Assembly (NCBI GenBank): GCA_963580455.1
Contig: OY756962.1
Location: forward strand, 27,541,001 to 27,605,000
Origin: Euonymus europaeus
Lineage: Eukaryota > Streptophyta > Magnoliopsida > Celastrales > Celastraceae
DNA length: 64,000 bases
Reading direction: 5' to 3'
Below, in pieces: positions 21,447 through 33,550 of this stretch (its first letter is position 1; each line of letters starts with the position of its first letter). Both the position numbers and the translations under genes were made by a program. The notes under the pieces were generated by a model. The model did no database searches. It had not been told where the DNA came from and saw only the letters and a list, made by a program, of their open reading frames with translations.

Positions 21447-23862
21447 TGGTGATTTTTAGCTTGATTTCACACTACTTTTCGAGCTCTACAATCCTGGGTT
21501 TTCGGATTTCGATTTCAGACCTAGTGGCTAGTAGGTCTCGTTTCACCTAGTTAGCCGCAAAATTTGGTTTCTTTACGTAAACGGTTTTATGAATTTCCGT
21601 TGACTCCGAGTTCTGAATTCGGTGATTTTTAGCTTGATTTCACACTACTTTTCGAGCTCTACAATCCTGGTGTTTCGGATTTTGATTTGAGAACTCGTGG
21701 CTAGTAGGTCTCGTTTCACCTAGTTAGCCGCGAAATGTGGTTTCTTTACGTAAAAGGTTTTATGAATATCCGTTGATTCCGAGTTCTGAATTCGGTGATT
21801 TTTAGATTGATTTCACACTACTTTTCGAGCTCTACAATCCTGGCGTTTCGGATTTTGATTTCAGAACTCGTGGCTTGTAGGTCTCTTTTCACCTAGTTAG
21901 CCGCGAAATGTGGTTCTTTACGTAAACGGTTTTATGAATATCCGTTTACTCCGAGTTCTGAATTCGGTGATTTTTAGCTTGATTTCACACTACTTTTCGA
22001 GCTCTACAATTTTGGGTTTTCGGATTTCGATTTCAGAACTCGTGGCTACTAGGTCTCGTTTCACCTAGTTAGCCGCGAAATGTGGTTTCTTTACGTAAAC
22101 GGTTTTATGAATATCCGTTGACTCCGAGTTCTGAATTCGGTGATTTTTAGCTTGACTTCACACTACTTTTGAGCTCTACAATCCTGGTGTTTCGGATTTT
22201 GATTTCAGAACTCGTGGCTTGTAGGTCTCGTTTCACCTAGTTAGCCGCAAAATGTGGTTTCTTTACGTAAACGGTTTTATGAATACCCGTTGACTCCGAG
22301 TTCTGAATTCGGTGATTTTTAGCTTGATTTCACACTACTTTTCGAGCTCTACAATCCTGGGGTTTTGGATTTTGATTTCAGAACTCGTGGCTAGTAGGTC
22401 TCGTTTCACCTAGTTAGCCGCGAAATGTGATTTCTTTTACGTAAACGGTTTTACGAATATCCGTTGACTCCGAGTTCTGAATTCGGTGATTTTTAGCTTG
22501 ATTTCACACTACTTTTCGAGCTCTACAATCCTGGGTTTTCGGATTTCGATTTCAGAACTCGTGGCTAGTAGGTCTCGTTTCACCTAGTTAGCCGCGAAAT
22601 GTGGTTTCTTTACGTAAACGGTTTTATGAATATCCGTTGACTCCGAGTTCTGAATTTGGTGATTTTTAGCTTGATTTCACACTACTTTTCGAGCTCTACA
22701 ATCCTGGGTTTTCGGATTTCGATTTCAGACCTGGTGGCTAGTAGGTCTCGTTTCACCTAGTTAGCCGCAAAATTTAGTTTCTTTACGTAACGGTTTTATG
22801 AATTTCCGTTGACTCGTTCTGAATTCGGTGATTTTTAGCTTGATTTCACACTACTTTTCGAGCTCTACAATCCTGGTGTTTCGGATTTTGATTTGAGAAC
22901 TCGTGGCTAGTAGGTCTCGTTTCACCTAGTTAGCCGCGAAATGTGGTTTCTTTACGTAAAAGGTTTTATGAATATCCGTTGATTCCGAGTTCTGAATTCG
23001 GTGATTTTTAGATTGATTTCACACTACTTTTCGAGCTCTACAATCCTGGCGTTTCGGATTTTGATTTCAGAACTCGTGGCTTGTAGGTCTCTTTTCACCT
23101 AGTTAGCGCGCAAATGTGGTTTCTTTACGTAAACGGTTTTATGAATATCCGTTTACTCCGAGTTCTGAATTCGGTGATTTTTAGCTTGATTTCACACTAC
23201 TTTTCGAGCTCTACAATTTGGGTTTTCGGATTCTCGATTTCAGAACTCGTGGCTACTAGGTCTCGTTTCACCTAGTTAGCCGCGAAATGTGGTTTCTTTA
23301 CGTAAACGGTTTTATGAATATCCGTTGACTCCGAGTTCTGAATTCGGTGATTTTTAGCTTGATTTCACACTACTTTTGAGCTCTACAATCCTGGTGTTTC
23401 GGATTTTGATTTCAGAACTCGTGGCTTGTAGGTCTCGTTTCACCTAGTTAGCCGCAAAATGTGGTTTCTTTACGTAAACGGTTTTATGAATACCCGTTGA
23501 CTCCGAGTTCTGAATTCGGTGATTTTTAGCTTGATTTCACACTACTTTTCGAGCTCTACAATCCTGGGGTTTTGGATTTTGATTTCAGAACTCGTGGCTA
23601 GTAGGTCTCGTTTCACCTAGTTAGCCGCGAAATGTGATTTCTTTACGTAAACGGTTTTACGAATATCCGTTGACTCCGAGTTCTGAATTCGGTGATTTTT
23701 AGCTTGATTTCACACTACTTTTCGAGCTCTACAATCCTGGGTTTTCGGATTTCGATTTCAGAACTCGTGGCTAGTAGGTCTCGTTTCACCTAGTTAGCCG
23801 CGAAATGTGGTTTCTTTACGTAAACGGTTTTATGAATATCCGTTGACTCCGAGTTCTGAATT
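21447..23862. repeat. HOR-I units 5 and 6, with clustered small indels
   Basis: These two units measure 1,210 and 1,206 bp against 1,211 in the standard unit. Changes absent from nearly all other units include GTGGTTCTTTAC (about 21,912), ACTACTTTTGAGC (22,166 and 23,375), GATTTCTTTTACG (22,433), TTACGTAACGG (22,788), GACTCGTTCTG missing three bases (22,813), TTAGCGCGCAAATG (23,104), ACAATTTGGG (23,215) and GGATTCTCGATTTC (23,230). Several are homopolymer or short-indel changes. That is typical of uncorrected long-read error or weak polishing, though real mutation is possible. Confidence 0.7.
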
Positions 23863-26800
23863 TGGTGATTTTTAGCTTGATTTCACACTACTTTTCGAGC
23901 TCTACAATCCTGGGTTTTCGGATTTCGATTTCAGACCTGGTGGCTAGTAGGTCTCGTTTCACCTAGTTAGCCGCAAAATTTGGTTTCTTTACGTAAACGG
24001 TTTTATGAATTTCCGTTGACTCCGAGTTCTGAATTCGGTGATTTTTAGCTTGATTTCACACTACTTTTCGAGCTCTACAATCCTGGTGTTTCGGATTTTG
24101 ATTTGAGAACTCGTGGCTAGTAGGTCTCGTTTCACCTAGTTAGCCGCGAAATGTGGTTTCTTTACGTAAAAGGTTTTATGAATATCCGTTGATTCCGAGT
24201 TCTGAATTCGGTGATTTTTAGATTGATTTCACACTACTTTTCGAGCTCTACAATCCTGGCGTTTCGGATTTTGATTTCAGAACTCGTGGCTTGTAGGTCT
24301 CTTTTCACCTAGTTAGCCGCGAAATGTGGTTTCTTTACGTAAACGGTTTTATGAATATCCGTTTACTCCGAGTTCTGAATTCGGTGATTTTTAGCTTGAT
24401 TTCACACTACTTTTCGAGCTCTACAATTTTGGGTTTTCGGATTTCGATTTCAGAACTCGTGGCTACTAGGTCTCGTTTCACCTAGTTAGCCGCGAAATGT
24501 GGTTTCTTTACGTAAACGGTTTTATGAATATCCGTTGACTCCGAGTTCTGAATTCGGTGATTTTTAGCTTGACTTCACACTACTTTTTGAGCTCTACAAT
24601 CCTGGTGTTTCGGATTTTGATTTCAGAACTCGTGGCTTGTAGGTCTCGTTTCACCTAGTTGGCCGCAAAATGTGGTTTCTTTACGTAAACGGTTTTATGA
24701 ATACCCGTTGACTCCGAGTTCTGAATTCGGTGATTTTTAGCTTGATTTCACACTACTTTTCGAGCTCTACAATCCTGGGGTTTTGGATTTTGATTTCAGA
24801 ACTCGTGGCTAGTAGGTCTCGTTTCACCTAGTTAGCCGCGAAATGTGATTTCTTTACGTAAACGGTTTTACGAATATCCGTTGACTCCGAGTTCTGAATT
24901 CGGTGATTTTTAGCTTGATTTCACACTACTTTTCGAGCTCTACAATCCTGGGTTTTCGGATTTCGATTTCAGAACTCGTGGCTAGTAGGTCTCGTTTCAC
25001 CTAGTTAGCCGCGAAATGTGGTTTCTTTACGTAAACGGTTTTATGAATATCCGTTGACTCCGAGTTCTGAATTTGGTGATTTTTAGCTTGATTTCACACT
25101 ACTTTTCGAGCTCTACAATCCTGGGTTTTCGGATTTCGATTTCAGACCTGGTGGCTAGTAGGTCTCGTTTCACCTAGTTAGCCGCAAAATTTGGTTTCTT
25201 TACGTAAACGGTTTTATGAATTTCCGTTGACTCCGAGTTCTGAATTCGGTGATTTTTAGCTTGATTTCACACTACTTTTCGAGCTCTACAATCCTGGTGT
25301 TTCGGATTTTGATTTGAGAACTCGTGGCTAGTAGGTCTCGTTTCACCTAGTTAGCCGCGAAATGTGGTTTCTTTACGTAAAAGGTTTTATGAATATCCGT
25401 TGATTCCGAGTTCTGAATTCGGTGATTTTTAGATTGATTTCACACTACTTTTCGAGCTCTACAATCCTGGCGTTTCGGATTTTGATTTCAGAACTCGTGG
25501 CTTGTAGGTCTCTTTTCACCTAGTTAGCCGCGAAATGTGGTTTCTTTACGTAAACGGTTTTATGAATATCCGTTTACTCCGAGTTCTGAATTCGGTGATT
25601 TTTAGCTTGATTTCACACTACTTTTCGAGCTCTACAATTTTGGGTTTTCGGATTTCGATTTCAGAACTCGTGGCTACTAGGTCTCGTTTCACCTAGTTAG
25701 CCGCGAAATGTGGTTTCTTTACGTAAACGGTTTTATGAATATCCGTTGACTCCGAGTTCTGAATTCGGTGATTTTTAGCTTGACTTCACACTACTTTTTG
25801 AGCTCTACAATCCTGGTGTTTCGGATTTTGATTTCAGAACTCGTGGCTTGTAGGTCTCGTTTCACCTAGTTGGCCGCAAAATGTGGTTTCTTTACGTAAA
25901 CGGTTTTATGAATACCCGTTGACTCCGAGTTCTGAATTCGGTGATTTTTAGCTTGATTTCACACTACTTTTCGAGCTCTACAATCCTGGGGTTTTGGATT
26001 TTGATTTCAGAACTCGTGGCTAGTAGGTCTCGTTTCACCTAGTTAGCCGCGAAATGTGATTTCTTTACGTAAACGGTTTTACGAATATCCGTTGACTCCG
26101 AGTTCTGAATTCGGTGATTTTTAGCTTGATTTCACACTACTTTTCGAGCTCTACAATCCTGGGTTTTCGGATTTCGATTTCAGAACTCGTGGCTAGTAGG
26201 TCTCGTTTCACCTAGTTAGCCGCGAAATGTGGTTTCTTTACGTAAACGGTTTTATGAATATCCGTTGACTCCGAGTTCTGAATTTGGTGATTTTTAGCTT
26301 GATTTCACACTACTTTTCGAGCTCTACAATCCTGGGTTTTCGGATTTCGATTTCAGACCTGGTGGCTAGTAGGTCTCGTTTCACCTAGTTAGCCGCAAAA
26401 TTTGGTTTCTTTACGTAAACGGTTTTATGAATTTCCGTTGACTCCGAGTTCTGAATTCGGTGATTTTTAGCTTGATTTCACACTACTTTTCGAGCTCTAC
26501 AATCCTGGTGTTTCGGATTTTGATTTGAGAACTCGTGGCTAGTAGGTCTCGTTTCACCTAGTTAGCCGCGAAATGTGGTTTCTTTACGTAAAAGGTTTTA
26601 TGAATATCCGTTGATTCCGAGTTCTGAATTCGGTGATTTTTAGATTGATTTCACACTACTTTTCGAGCTCTACAATCCTGGCGTTTCGGATTTTGATTTC
26701 AGAACTCGTGGCTTGTAGGTCTCTTTTCACCTAGTTAGCCGCGAAATGTGGTTTCTTTACGTAAACGGTTTTATGAATATCCGTTTACTCCGAGTTCTGA

Positions 26801-29800
26801 ATTCGGTGATTTTTAGCTTGATTTCACACTACTTTTCGAGCTCTACAATTTTGGGTTTTCGGATTTCGATTTCAGAACTCGTGGCTACTAGGTCTCGTTT
26901 CACCTAGTTAGCCGCGAAATGTGGTTTCTTTACGTAAACGGTTTTATGAATATCCGTTGACTCCGAGTTCTGAATTCGGTGATTTTTAGCTTGACTTCAC
27001 ACTACTTTTTGAGCTCTACAATCCTGGTGTTTCGGATTTTGATTTCAGAACTCGTGGCTTGTAGGTCTCGTTTCACCTAGTTGGCCGCAAAATGTGGTTT
27101 CTTTACGTAAACGGTTTTATGAATACCCGTTGACTCCGAGTTCTGAATTCGGTGATTTTTAGCTTGATTTCACACTACTTTTCGAGCTCTACAATCCTGG
27201 GGTTTTGGATTTTGATTTCAGAACTCGTGGCTAGTAGGTCTCGTTTCACCTAGTTAGCCGCGAAATGTGATTTCTTTACGTAAACGGTTTTACGAATATC
27301 CGTTGACTCCGAGTTCTGAATTCGGTGATTTTTAGCTTGATTTCACACTACTTTTCGAGCTCTACAATCCTGGGTTTTCGGATTTCGATTTCAGAACTCG
27401 TGGCTAGTAGGTCTCGTTTCACCTAGTTAGCCGCGAAATGTGGTTTCTTTACGTAAACGGTTTTATGAATATCCGTTGACTCCGAGTTCTGAATTTGGTG
27501 ATTTTTAGCTTGATTTCACACTACTTTTCGAGCTCTACAATCCTGGGTTTTCGGATTTCGATTTCAGACCTGGTGGCTAGTAGGTCTCGTTTCACCTAGT
27601 TAGCCGCAAAATTTGGTTTCTTTACGTAAACGGTTTTATGAATTTCCGTTGACTCCGAGTTCTGAATTCGGTGATTTTTAGCTTGATTTCACACTACTTT
27701 TCGAGCTCTACAATCCTGGTGTTTCGGATTTTGATTTGAGAACTCGTGGCTAGTAGGTCTCGTTTCACCTAGTTAGCCGCGAAATGTGGTTTCTTTACGT
27801 AAAAGGTTTTATGAATATCCGTTGATTCCGAGTTCTGAATTCGGTGATTTTTAGATTGATTTCACACTACTTTTCGAGCTCTACAATCCTGGCGTTTCGG
27901 ATTTTGATTTCAGAACTCGTGGCTTGTAGGTCTCTTTTCACCTAGTTAGCCGCGAAATGTGGTTTCTTTACGTAAACGGTTTTATGAATATCCGTTTACT
28001 CCGAGTTCTGAATTCGGTGATTTTTAGCTTGATTTCACACTACTTTTCGAGCTCTACAATTTTGGGTTTTCGGATTTCGATTTCAGAACTCGTGGCTACT
28101 AGGTCTCGTTTCACCTAGTTAGCCGCGAAATGTGGTTTCTTTACGTAAACGGTTTTATGAATATCCGTTGACTCCGAGTTCTGAATTCGGTGATTTTTAG
28201 CTTGACTTCACACTACTTTTTGAGCTCTACAATCCTGGTGTTTCGGATTTTGATTTCAGAACTCGTGGCTTGTAGGTCTCGTTTCACCTAGTTAGCCGCA
28301 AAATGTGGTTTCTTTACGTAAACGGTTTTATGAATACCCGTTGACTCCGAGTTCTGAATTCGGTGATTTTTAGCTTGATTTCACACTACTTTTCGAGCTC
28401 TACAATCCTGGGGTTTTGGATTTTGATTTCAGAACTCGTGGCTAGTAGGTCTCGTTTCACCTAGTTAGCCGCGAAATGTGATTTCTTTACGTAAACGGTT
28501 TTACGAATATCCGTTGACTCCGAGTTCTGAATTCGGTGATTTTTAGCTTGATTTCACACTACTTTTCGAGCTCTACAATCCTGGGTTTTCGGATTTCGAT
28601 TTCAGAACTCGTGGCTAGTAGGTCTCGTTTCACCTAGTTAGCCGCGAAATGTGGTTTCTTTACGTAAACGGTTTTATGAATATCCGTTGACTCCGAGTTC
28701 TGAATTTGGTGATTTTTAGCTTGATTTCACACTACTTTTCGAGCTCTACAATCCTGGGTTTTCGGATTTCGATTTCAGACCTAGTGGCTAGTAGGTCTCG
28801 TTTCACCTAGTTAGCCGCAAAATTTGGTTTCTTTACGTAAACGGTTTTATGAATTTCCGTTGACTCCGAGTTCTGAATTCGGTGATTTTTAGCTTGATTT
28901 CACACTACTTTTCGAGCTCTACAATCCTGGTGTTTCGGATTTTGATTTGAGAACTCGTGGCTAGTAGGTCTCGTTTCACCTAGTTAGCCGCGAAATGTGG
29001 TTTCTTTACGTAAAAGGTTTTATGAATATCCGTTGATTCCGAGTTCTGAATTCGGTGATTTTTAGATTGATTTCACACTACTTTTCGAGCTCTACAATCC
29101 TGGCGTTTCGGATTTTGATTTCAGAACTCGTGGCTTGTAGGTCTCTTTTCACCTAGTTAGCCGCGAAATGTGGTTTCTTTACGTAAACGGTTTTATGAAT
29201 ATCCGTTTACTCCGAGTTCTGAATTCGGTGATTTTTAGCTTGATTTCACACTACTTTTCGAGCTCTACAATTTTGGGTTTTCGGATTTCGATTTCAGAAC
29301 TCGTGGCTACTAGGTCTCGTTTCACCTAGTTAGCCGCGAAATGTGGTTTCTTTACGTAAACGGTTTTATGAATATCCGTTGACTCCGAGTTCTGAATTCG
29401 ATGATTTTTAGCTTGACTTCACACTACTTTTTGAGCTCTACAATCCTGGTGTTTCGGATTTTGATTTCAGAACTCGTGGCTTGTAGGTCTCGTTTCACCT
29501 AGTTAGCCGCAAAATGTGGTTTCTTTACGTAAACGGTTTTATGAATACCCGTTGACTCCGAGTTCTGAATTCGGTGATTTTTAGCTTGATTTCACACTAC
29601 TTTTCGAGCTCTACAATCCTGGGGTTTTGGATTTTGATTTCAGAACTCGTGGCTAGTAGGTCTCGTTTCACCTAGTTAGCCGCGAAATGTGATTTCTTTA
29701 CGTAAACGGTTTTACGAATATCCGTTTACTCCGAGTTCTGAATTCGGTGATTTTTAGCTTGATTTCACACTACTTTTCGAGCTCTACAATCCTGGGTTTT

Positions 29801-31128
29801 CGGATTTCGATTTCAGAACTCGTGGCTAGTAGGTCTCGTTTCACCTAGTTAGCCGCGAAATGTGGTTTCTTTACGTAAACGGTTTTATGAATATCCGTTG
29901 ACTCCGAGTTCTGAATTTGGTGATTTTTAGCTTGATTTCACACTACTTTTCGAGCTCTACAATCCTGGGTTTTCGGATTTCGATTTCAGACCTGGTGGCT
30001 AGTAGGTCTCGTTTCACCTAGTTAGCCGCAAAATTTGGTTTCTTTACGTAAACGGTTTTATGAATTTCCGTTGACTCCGAGTTCTGAATTCGGTGATTTT
30101 TAGCTTGATTTCACACTACTTTTCGAGCTCTACAATCCTGGTGTTTCGGATTTTGATTTGAGAACTCGTGGCTAGTAGGTCTCGTTTCACCTAGTTAGCC
30201 GCGAAATGTGGTTTCTTTACGTAAAAGGTTTTATGAATATCCGTTGATTCCGAGTTCTGAATTCGGTGATTTTTAGATTGATTTCACACTACTTTTCGAG
30301 CTCTACAATCCTGGCGTTTCGGATTTTGATTTCAGAACTCGTGGCTTGTAGGTCTCTTTTCACCTAGTTAGCCGCGAAATGTGGTTTCTTTACGTAAACG
30401 GTTTTATGAATATCCGTTTACTCCGAGTTCTGAATTCGGTGATTTTTAGCTTGATTTCACACTACTTTTCGAGCTCTACAATTTTGGGTTTTCGGATTTC
30501 GATTTCAGAACTCGTGGCTACTAGGTCTCGTTTCACCTAGTTAGCCGCGAAATGTGGTTTCTTTACGTAAACGGTTTTATGAATATCCGTTGACTCCGAG
30601 TTCTGAATTCGGTGATTTTTAGCTTGACTTCACACTACTTTTTGAGCTCTACAATCCTGGTGTTTCGGATTTTGATTTCAGAACTCGTGGCTTGTAGGTC
30701 TCGTTTCACCTAGTTAGCCGCAAAATGTGGTTTCTTTACGTAAACGGTTTTATGAATACCCGTTGACTCCGAGTTCTGAATTCGGTGATTTTTAGCTTGA
30801 TTTCACACTACTTTTCGAGCTCTACAATCCTGGGGTTTTGGATTTTGATTTCAGAACTCGTGGCTAGTAGGTCTCGTTTCACCTAGTTAGCCGCGAAATG
30901 TGATTTCTTTACGTAAACGGTTTTACGAATATCCGTTGACTCCGAGTTCTGAATTCGGTGATTTTTAGCTTGATTTCACACTACTTTTCGAGCTCTACAA
31001 TCCTGGGTTTTCGGATTTCGATTTCAGAACTCGTGGCTAGTAGGTCTCGTTTCACCTAGTTAGCCGCGAAATGTGGTTTCTTTACGTAAACGGTTTTATG
31101 AATATCCGTTGACTCCGAGTTCTGAATT

Positions 31129-31993
31129 TGGTGATTTTTAGCTTGATTTCACACTACTTTTCGAGCTCTACAATCCTGGGTTTTCGGATTTCGATTTCAG
31201 ACCTGGTGGCTAGTAGGTCTCGTTTCACCTAGTTAGCCGCAAAATTTGGTTTCTTTACGTAAACGGTTTTATGAATTTCCGTTGACTCCGAGTTCTGAAT
31301 TCGGTGATTTTTAGCTTGATTTCACACTACTTTTCGAGCTCTACAATTTTGGGTTTTCGGATTTTGATTTGAGAACTCGTGGCTAGTAGGTCTCGTTTCA
31401 CCTAGTTAGCCGCGAAATGTGGTTTCTTTACGTAAACGGTTTTATGAATATCCGTTGATTCCGAGTTCTGAATTCGGTGATTTTTAGATTGATTTCACAC
31501 TACTTTTCGAGCTCTACAATCCTGGCGTTTCGGATTTTGATTTCAGAACTCGTGGCTTGTAGGTCTCTTTTCACCTAGTTAGCCGCGAAATGTGGTTTCT
31601 TTACGTAAACGGTTTTATGAATATCCGTTTACTCCGAGTTCTGAATTCGGTGATTTTTAGCTTGATTTCACACTACTTTTCGAGCTCTACAATTTTGGGT
31701 TTTCGGATTTTGATTTCAGAACTCGTGGCTTGTATGTCTCGTTTCACCTAGTTAGCCGCAAAATGTGGTTTCTTTACGTAAACGGTTTTATGAATACCCG
31801 TTGACTCCGAGTTCTGAATTCGGTGATTTTTAGCTTGATTTCACACTACTTTTCGAGCTCTACAATCCTGGGGTTTTGGATTTTGATTTCAGAACTCGTG
31901 GCTAGTAGGTCTCGTTTCACCTAGTTAGCCGCGAAATGTGATTTCTTTACGTAAACGGTTTTACGAATATCCGTTGACTCCGAGTTCTGAATT
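31129..31993. repeat. HOR-I breakdown zone: five monomers, two of them fused
   Basis: The order is A (31,129), a D-front/B-back monomer (31,302), C (31,475), a D-front/E-back monomer (31,648) and F (31,821). The expected G is replaced by H1 of HOR-II at 31,994. The 31,302 monomer starts ACAATTTTGGG like D but continues GATTTTGATTTGAG like B, and lacks the GTAAAAGG typical of B. Each fusion removes about one monomer or exchanges its front. The same D/B form recurs at 34,589, so that one was copied after it formed. Confidence 0.8.
31648..31820. repeat. D/E fused monomer
   Basis: The front matches D (ACAATTTTGGGTTTTCGG). From GATTTTGATTTC onward it matches E (GGCTTGTATGTC, CCGCAAAATG, AATACCCG). 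In the related copy 3.46 kb to the right, separate D (34,935) and E (35,108, also with GGCTTGTATGTC) monomers are present. One exchange between neighbours therefore deleted 173 bp here. Related D/E monomers stand at 38,738, 55,171, 56,901, 58,458, 59,150 and 61,226 as regular parts of later repeats. Confidence 0.8.
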
Positions 31994-33550
31994 CGGTGAT
32001 TTTTAGCTTGATTTCACACTACTTTTCGAGCTCTACAATCCTGGGTTTTCGGATTTCAATTTCAGAACTCGTGGCTAGTAGCTCTCGTTTCACCTAGTTA
32101 GCCGCGAAATGTGGTTTCTTTACGTAAACGGTTTTATGAATATCCGTTGACTCCGAGTTCTGAATTCGGTGATTTTTTACTTGATTTCACACTAATTTTC
32201 GAGCTCTACAATCCTGGGTTTTCAGATTTCGATTTCAGAACTCGTGGCTAGTAGGTCTCGTTTCACCTAGTTAGCTGCGAAATGAGGTTTCTTTACGTAA
32301 ACGGTTTTACGAATATCCGTTGACTCTGACTTCTGAATTCGGTGATTTTTAGCTTGATTTCACACTACTTTTCGAGCTCTACAATCCTGGGTTTTCGAAT
32401 TTCGATTTCACAACTCGTGGCTAGTAGGTCTCGTTTCACCTAGTTAGCCACGAAATGTGGTTTCTTTACGTAAACGGTTTTATGAATATCCGTTGACTCC
32501 GAGTTCTGAATTCGGTGATTTTTAGCTTGATTTCACACTACTTTTCGAGCTCTACAATCTTGGGTTTTCGGATTTCGATTTCAGAACTCGTGGCTACTAG
32601 GTCTCGTTTCACCTAGTTAGCCGCGAAATGTGGTTTCTTTATGTAAACGGTTTTATGAATATCCGTTGATTCCGAGTTCTGAATTCGGTGATTTTTAACT
32701 TGATTTCACACTACTTTTCGAGCTCTACAATCCTGGCGTTTCGGATTTCGATTTCAGAACTCGTGGCTTGTAGGTCTCGTTTCACCTAGTTAGCCGCGAA
32801 ATGTGGTTTCTTTACGTAAACGGTTTTATGAATATCCGTTGATTCCGAGTTCTGAATTCGGTGATTTTTAGCTTGATTTCACACTACTTTTTGAGCTCTA
32901 CAATCCTGGATTTTCGGATTTCAATTTCAGAACTCGTGGCTAGTAGGTCTCGTTTCACCTAGTTAGCCGCGAAATGTGGTTTCTTTACGTAAACGGTTTT
33001 ATGAATATCCGTTGACTCCGAGTTCTGAATTCGGTGATTTTTAGCTTGATTTCACACTACTTTTCGTGCTCTACAATCCTGGTGTTTCGGATTTTGATTT
33101 GAGAACTCGTTGCTAGTAGGTCTCGTTTCCCCTAGTTAGCCGCGAAATGTGGTTTCTTTACGTAAACGGTTTTATGAATATCCGTTGACTCCGAGTTCTG
33201 AATTCGGTGATTTTTAGCTTGATTTCACACTACTTTTCGAGCTCTACAATCCTGGGTTTTCGGATTTCAATTTCAGAACTCGTGGCTAGTAGCTCTCGTT
33301 TCACCTAGTTAGCCGCGAAATGTGGTTTCTTTACGTAAACGGTTTTATGAATATCCGTTGACTCCGAGTTCTGAATTCGGTGATTTTTTACTTGATTTCA
33401 CACTAATTTTCGAGCTCTACAATCCTGGGTTTTCGGATTTCGATTTCAGAACTCGTGGCTAGTAGGTCTCGTTTCACCTAGTTAGCTGCGAAATGTGGTT
33501 TCTTTACGTAAACGGTTTTACGAATATCCGTTGATTCCGAGTTCTGAATT
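31994..33550. repeat. HOR-II: H1-H7 then H1-H2, first appearance
   Basis: H1 has GGATTTCAATTTC with CTAGTAGCTCTCG. H2 has GGTGATTTTTTACTTG, ACTAATTTTCG, TTAGCTGCGAAATG and TTTTACGAATATCC. H3 has TTTTCGAATTTCG and TTAGCCACGAAATG. H4 has CAATCTTGGG, GGCTACTAGG and TTTATGTAAACGG. H5 has TTTTTAACTTG and GGCTTGTAGG. H6 has CTGGATTTTCGG with CAATTTC. H7 has TTTTCGTGCTC, ACTCGTTGCTAG and TTTCCCCTAG. H1 to the next H1 (31,994 to 33,205) is exactly 7 x 173 = 1,211 bp. H1, H2 and H7 have relatives in the 10.7-13.1 kb HOR. Confidence 0.88.

Larger units (their letters stand above)
16603..31128. repeat. HOR-I: seven-monomer unit A-G, 12 tandem copies of about 1,211 bp
   Basis: Unit starts are 16,603, 17,814, 19,025, 20,237, 21,447, 22,657, 23,863, 25,074, 26,285, 27,496, 28,707 and 29,918. 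The order is fixed. A: GAATTTGGTG, CAGACCTGGTGG, CCGCAAAATTTGG. B: GATTTGAG, GTAAAAGGTTTT. C: TTAGATTGATTTC, GGTCTCTTTTCACC, CCGTTTACTCC. D: ACAATTTTGGG, GGCTACTAGG. E: TTGACTTCACAC, CTTTTTGAGC, CCGCAAAATG, AATACCCG. F: CTGGGGTTTTGG, AATGTGATTTC, TTTTACGAATATCC. G: consensus-like. Units differ by rare substitutions and one-base indels, far less than monomers within a unit differ from one another. This is the signature of recent amplification of a whole HOR. Confidence 0.95.
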
